DNA of 64,000 nucleotides from Phormidium tanganyikae FI6-MK23 (GTDB taxonomy: Bacteria > Cyanobacteriota > Cyanobacteriia > Leptolyngbyales > Leptolyngbyaceae): NCBI GenBank assembly GCA_019359175.1, contig JAHHHU010000007.1, positions 62,001-126,000 of the forward strand, read 5' to 3'. Numbering within the stretch: position 1 is the stretch's first letter; every line of letters starts with the position of its first letter. The notes beneath the pieces are model-generated. The model saw only the letters and a list, made by a program, of their open reading frames with translations, ran no database searches and was not told the DNA's origin. Made by a program: the position numbers and the translations under genes. This document shows, one piece after another, positions 63,546 to 64,000 of this stretch.

Positions 63546-64000
63546 CTACGGTGTCGGGCTAGGACTCGGAGACGCAGCCGGATCAGGCATACTCGGCGGA
63601 ATTTTATCGGCAACAATCAGCGCTTCCATCACTGCTTTAACAATCGGAGCTGCCACCGTCGAACCAAACGCATCTTCACCCTTCGGCTCATCGATCACTG
63701 CTGCAACAACATATCGAGGAGCCTCGATCGGGAAAATACTCACAAAACTCGTAATCTTCGCGCCTTCGATATAGCCACCGTTTGCGCTCGCTTTCTGGGC
63801 AGTTCCGGTTTTGCCTCCGATGCGATAGTTCGGAATTTGCGCTGCTTTCCCGGTTCCGTTCTGTACCACAGATTCCATCATGCGGAGAACAGTTTGAGCC
63901 GTTTGCGGGGAAAAGATTTGCTTCGATTCGGTGTGGGGAGACTGCCAGTAAGGTTGTCCATTCTCATCGAATAAGCCTTGAACCACATGAGGCGTGAGCA
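63546..64000 (-). CDS. ftsI: Penicillin-binding protein, FtsI/PBP2 type, C-terminal part (5' end outside window)
   Basis: Only the last 151 residues are inside the window; the gene continues to the right. The transpeptidase motif KTGTAQK is present in [51 protein letters not shown], which is the FtsI type. The extreme C-terminus is a Pro/Ser-rich tail ([17 protein letters not shown]). The SxxK and SxN motifs must be outside. The product cross-links septal peptidoglycan. It converges on the exonuclease gene with 5 bases between. Confidence 0.9.
   Translation of the reverse strand, partial: LTPHVVQGLFDENGQPYWQSPHTESKQIFSPQTAQTVLRMMESVVQNGTGKAAQIPNYRIGGKTGTAQKASANGGYIEGAKITSFVSIFPIEAPRYVVAAVIDEPKGEDAFGSTVAAPIVKAVMEALIVADKIPPSMPDPAASPSPSPTP

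Overview
The window comes from a cyanobacterium, most likely a filamentous Leptolyngbya-like one. The evidence is the very high density of the GCGATCGC (HIP1-type) palindrome and a set of genes typical of the phylum: CP12, a Ycf35-like DUF1257 protein, DUF2949 and DUF3611 proteins, an SLH/OprB iron-type porin, Uma2 and Rpn nuclease-fold proteins, and an ethylene-receptor-like hybrid kinase. Most of the sequence is ordinary chromosome with densely packed genes on both strands. No prophage, CRISPR array or intact insertion sequence was seen.

Layout. 0-5 kb: end of a truncated gene, then purL and purF (purine synthesis). 5-8.3 kb: a PPIase plus a peptidase-domain ABC exporter whose C39 domain lacks the catalytic Cys. 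8.6-16 kb: 1-Cys peroxiredoxin, a tandem-duplicated MarR regulator, SixA, a DHH phosphoesterase, an HNH protein, an adenylate cyclase and alanine racemase. 16-20.3 kb: an Rpn nuclease, GST, TldD/PmbA and a cobalamin-riboswitch-controlled cbiM-cbiN pair. 20.4-26.6 kb: a repeat protein, an exported methyltransferase, Uma2, LOG, and a membrane-protein group (RDD, a six-TM protein, SpoIIM), followed by a small gene interrupted by an amber codon. 26.8-35 kb: a 21-bp tandem repeat, an SLH-glycosidase, pyroglutamyl peptidase, hisH, rsmD, a DUF255 thioredoxin protein and a porin. 35-42 kb: a LapA-like protein, aroK, clpP, Ycf35, DoxX, a tiny 42-aa gene, Uma2, tRNA-Leu(GAG) and murF. 42-49 kb: a 1065-aa membrane protein with seven ~98-residue modules, CP12, and a tightly overlapping four-gene operon of unknown envelope proteins. 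49-56.5 kb: a cupin, a NarL-type regulator, truB, two hydrolases, the ethylene-receptor-like kinase, and DUF2949/DUF3611 proteins. 56.5-58.5 kb: a patch of gene relics (IS630 fragment, frameshifted Rpn gene, HigB/Gp49-like fragment). 58.7-64 kb: two GT39 glycosyltransferases, a CAP-domain protein, an RNase D-like exonuclease and the C-terminus of FtsI.

Intergenic DNA carries two families of palindromic, MITE-like repeats: four copies of family A (CCCCCTAAATCCCCC arms) and two copies of family B (TCTCCCAAATTGGGAGA arms). Several clear hairpin terminators are also present. The least explained parts are the four-gene operon at 45.9-48.4 kb, the modular membrane protein at 42-45.2 kb, the fused MarR pair, the repeat protein at 20.5 kb and the exporter with a dead peptidase domain. 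All functional calls come from reading motifs by eye; no database search was possible.
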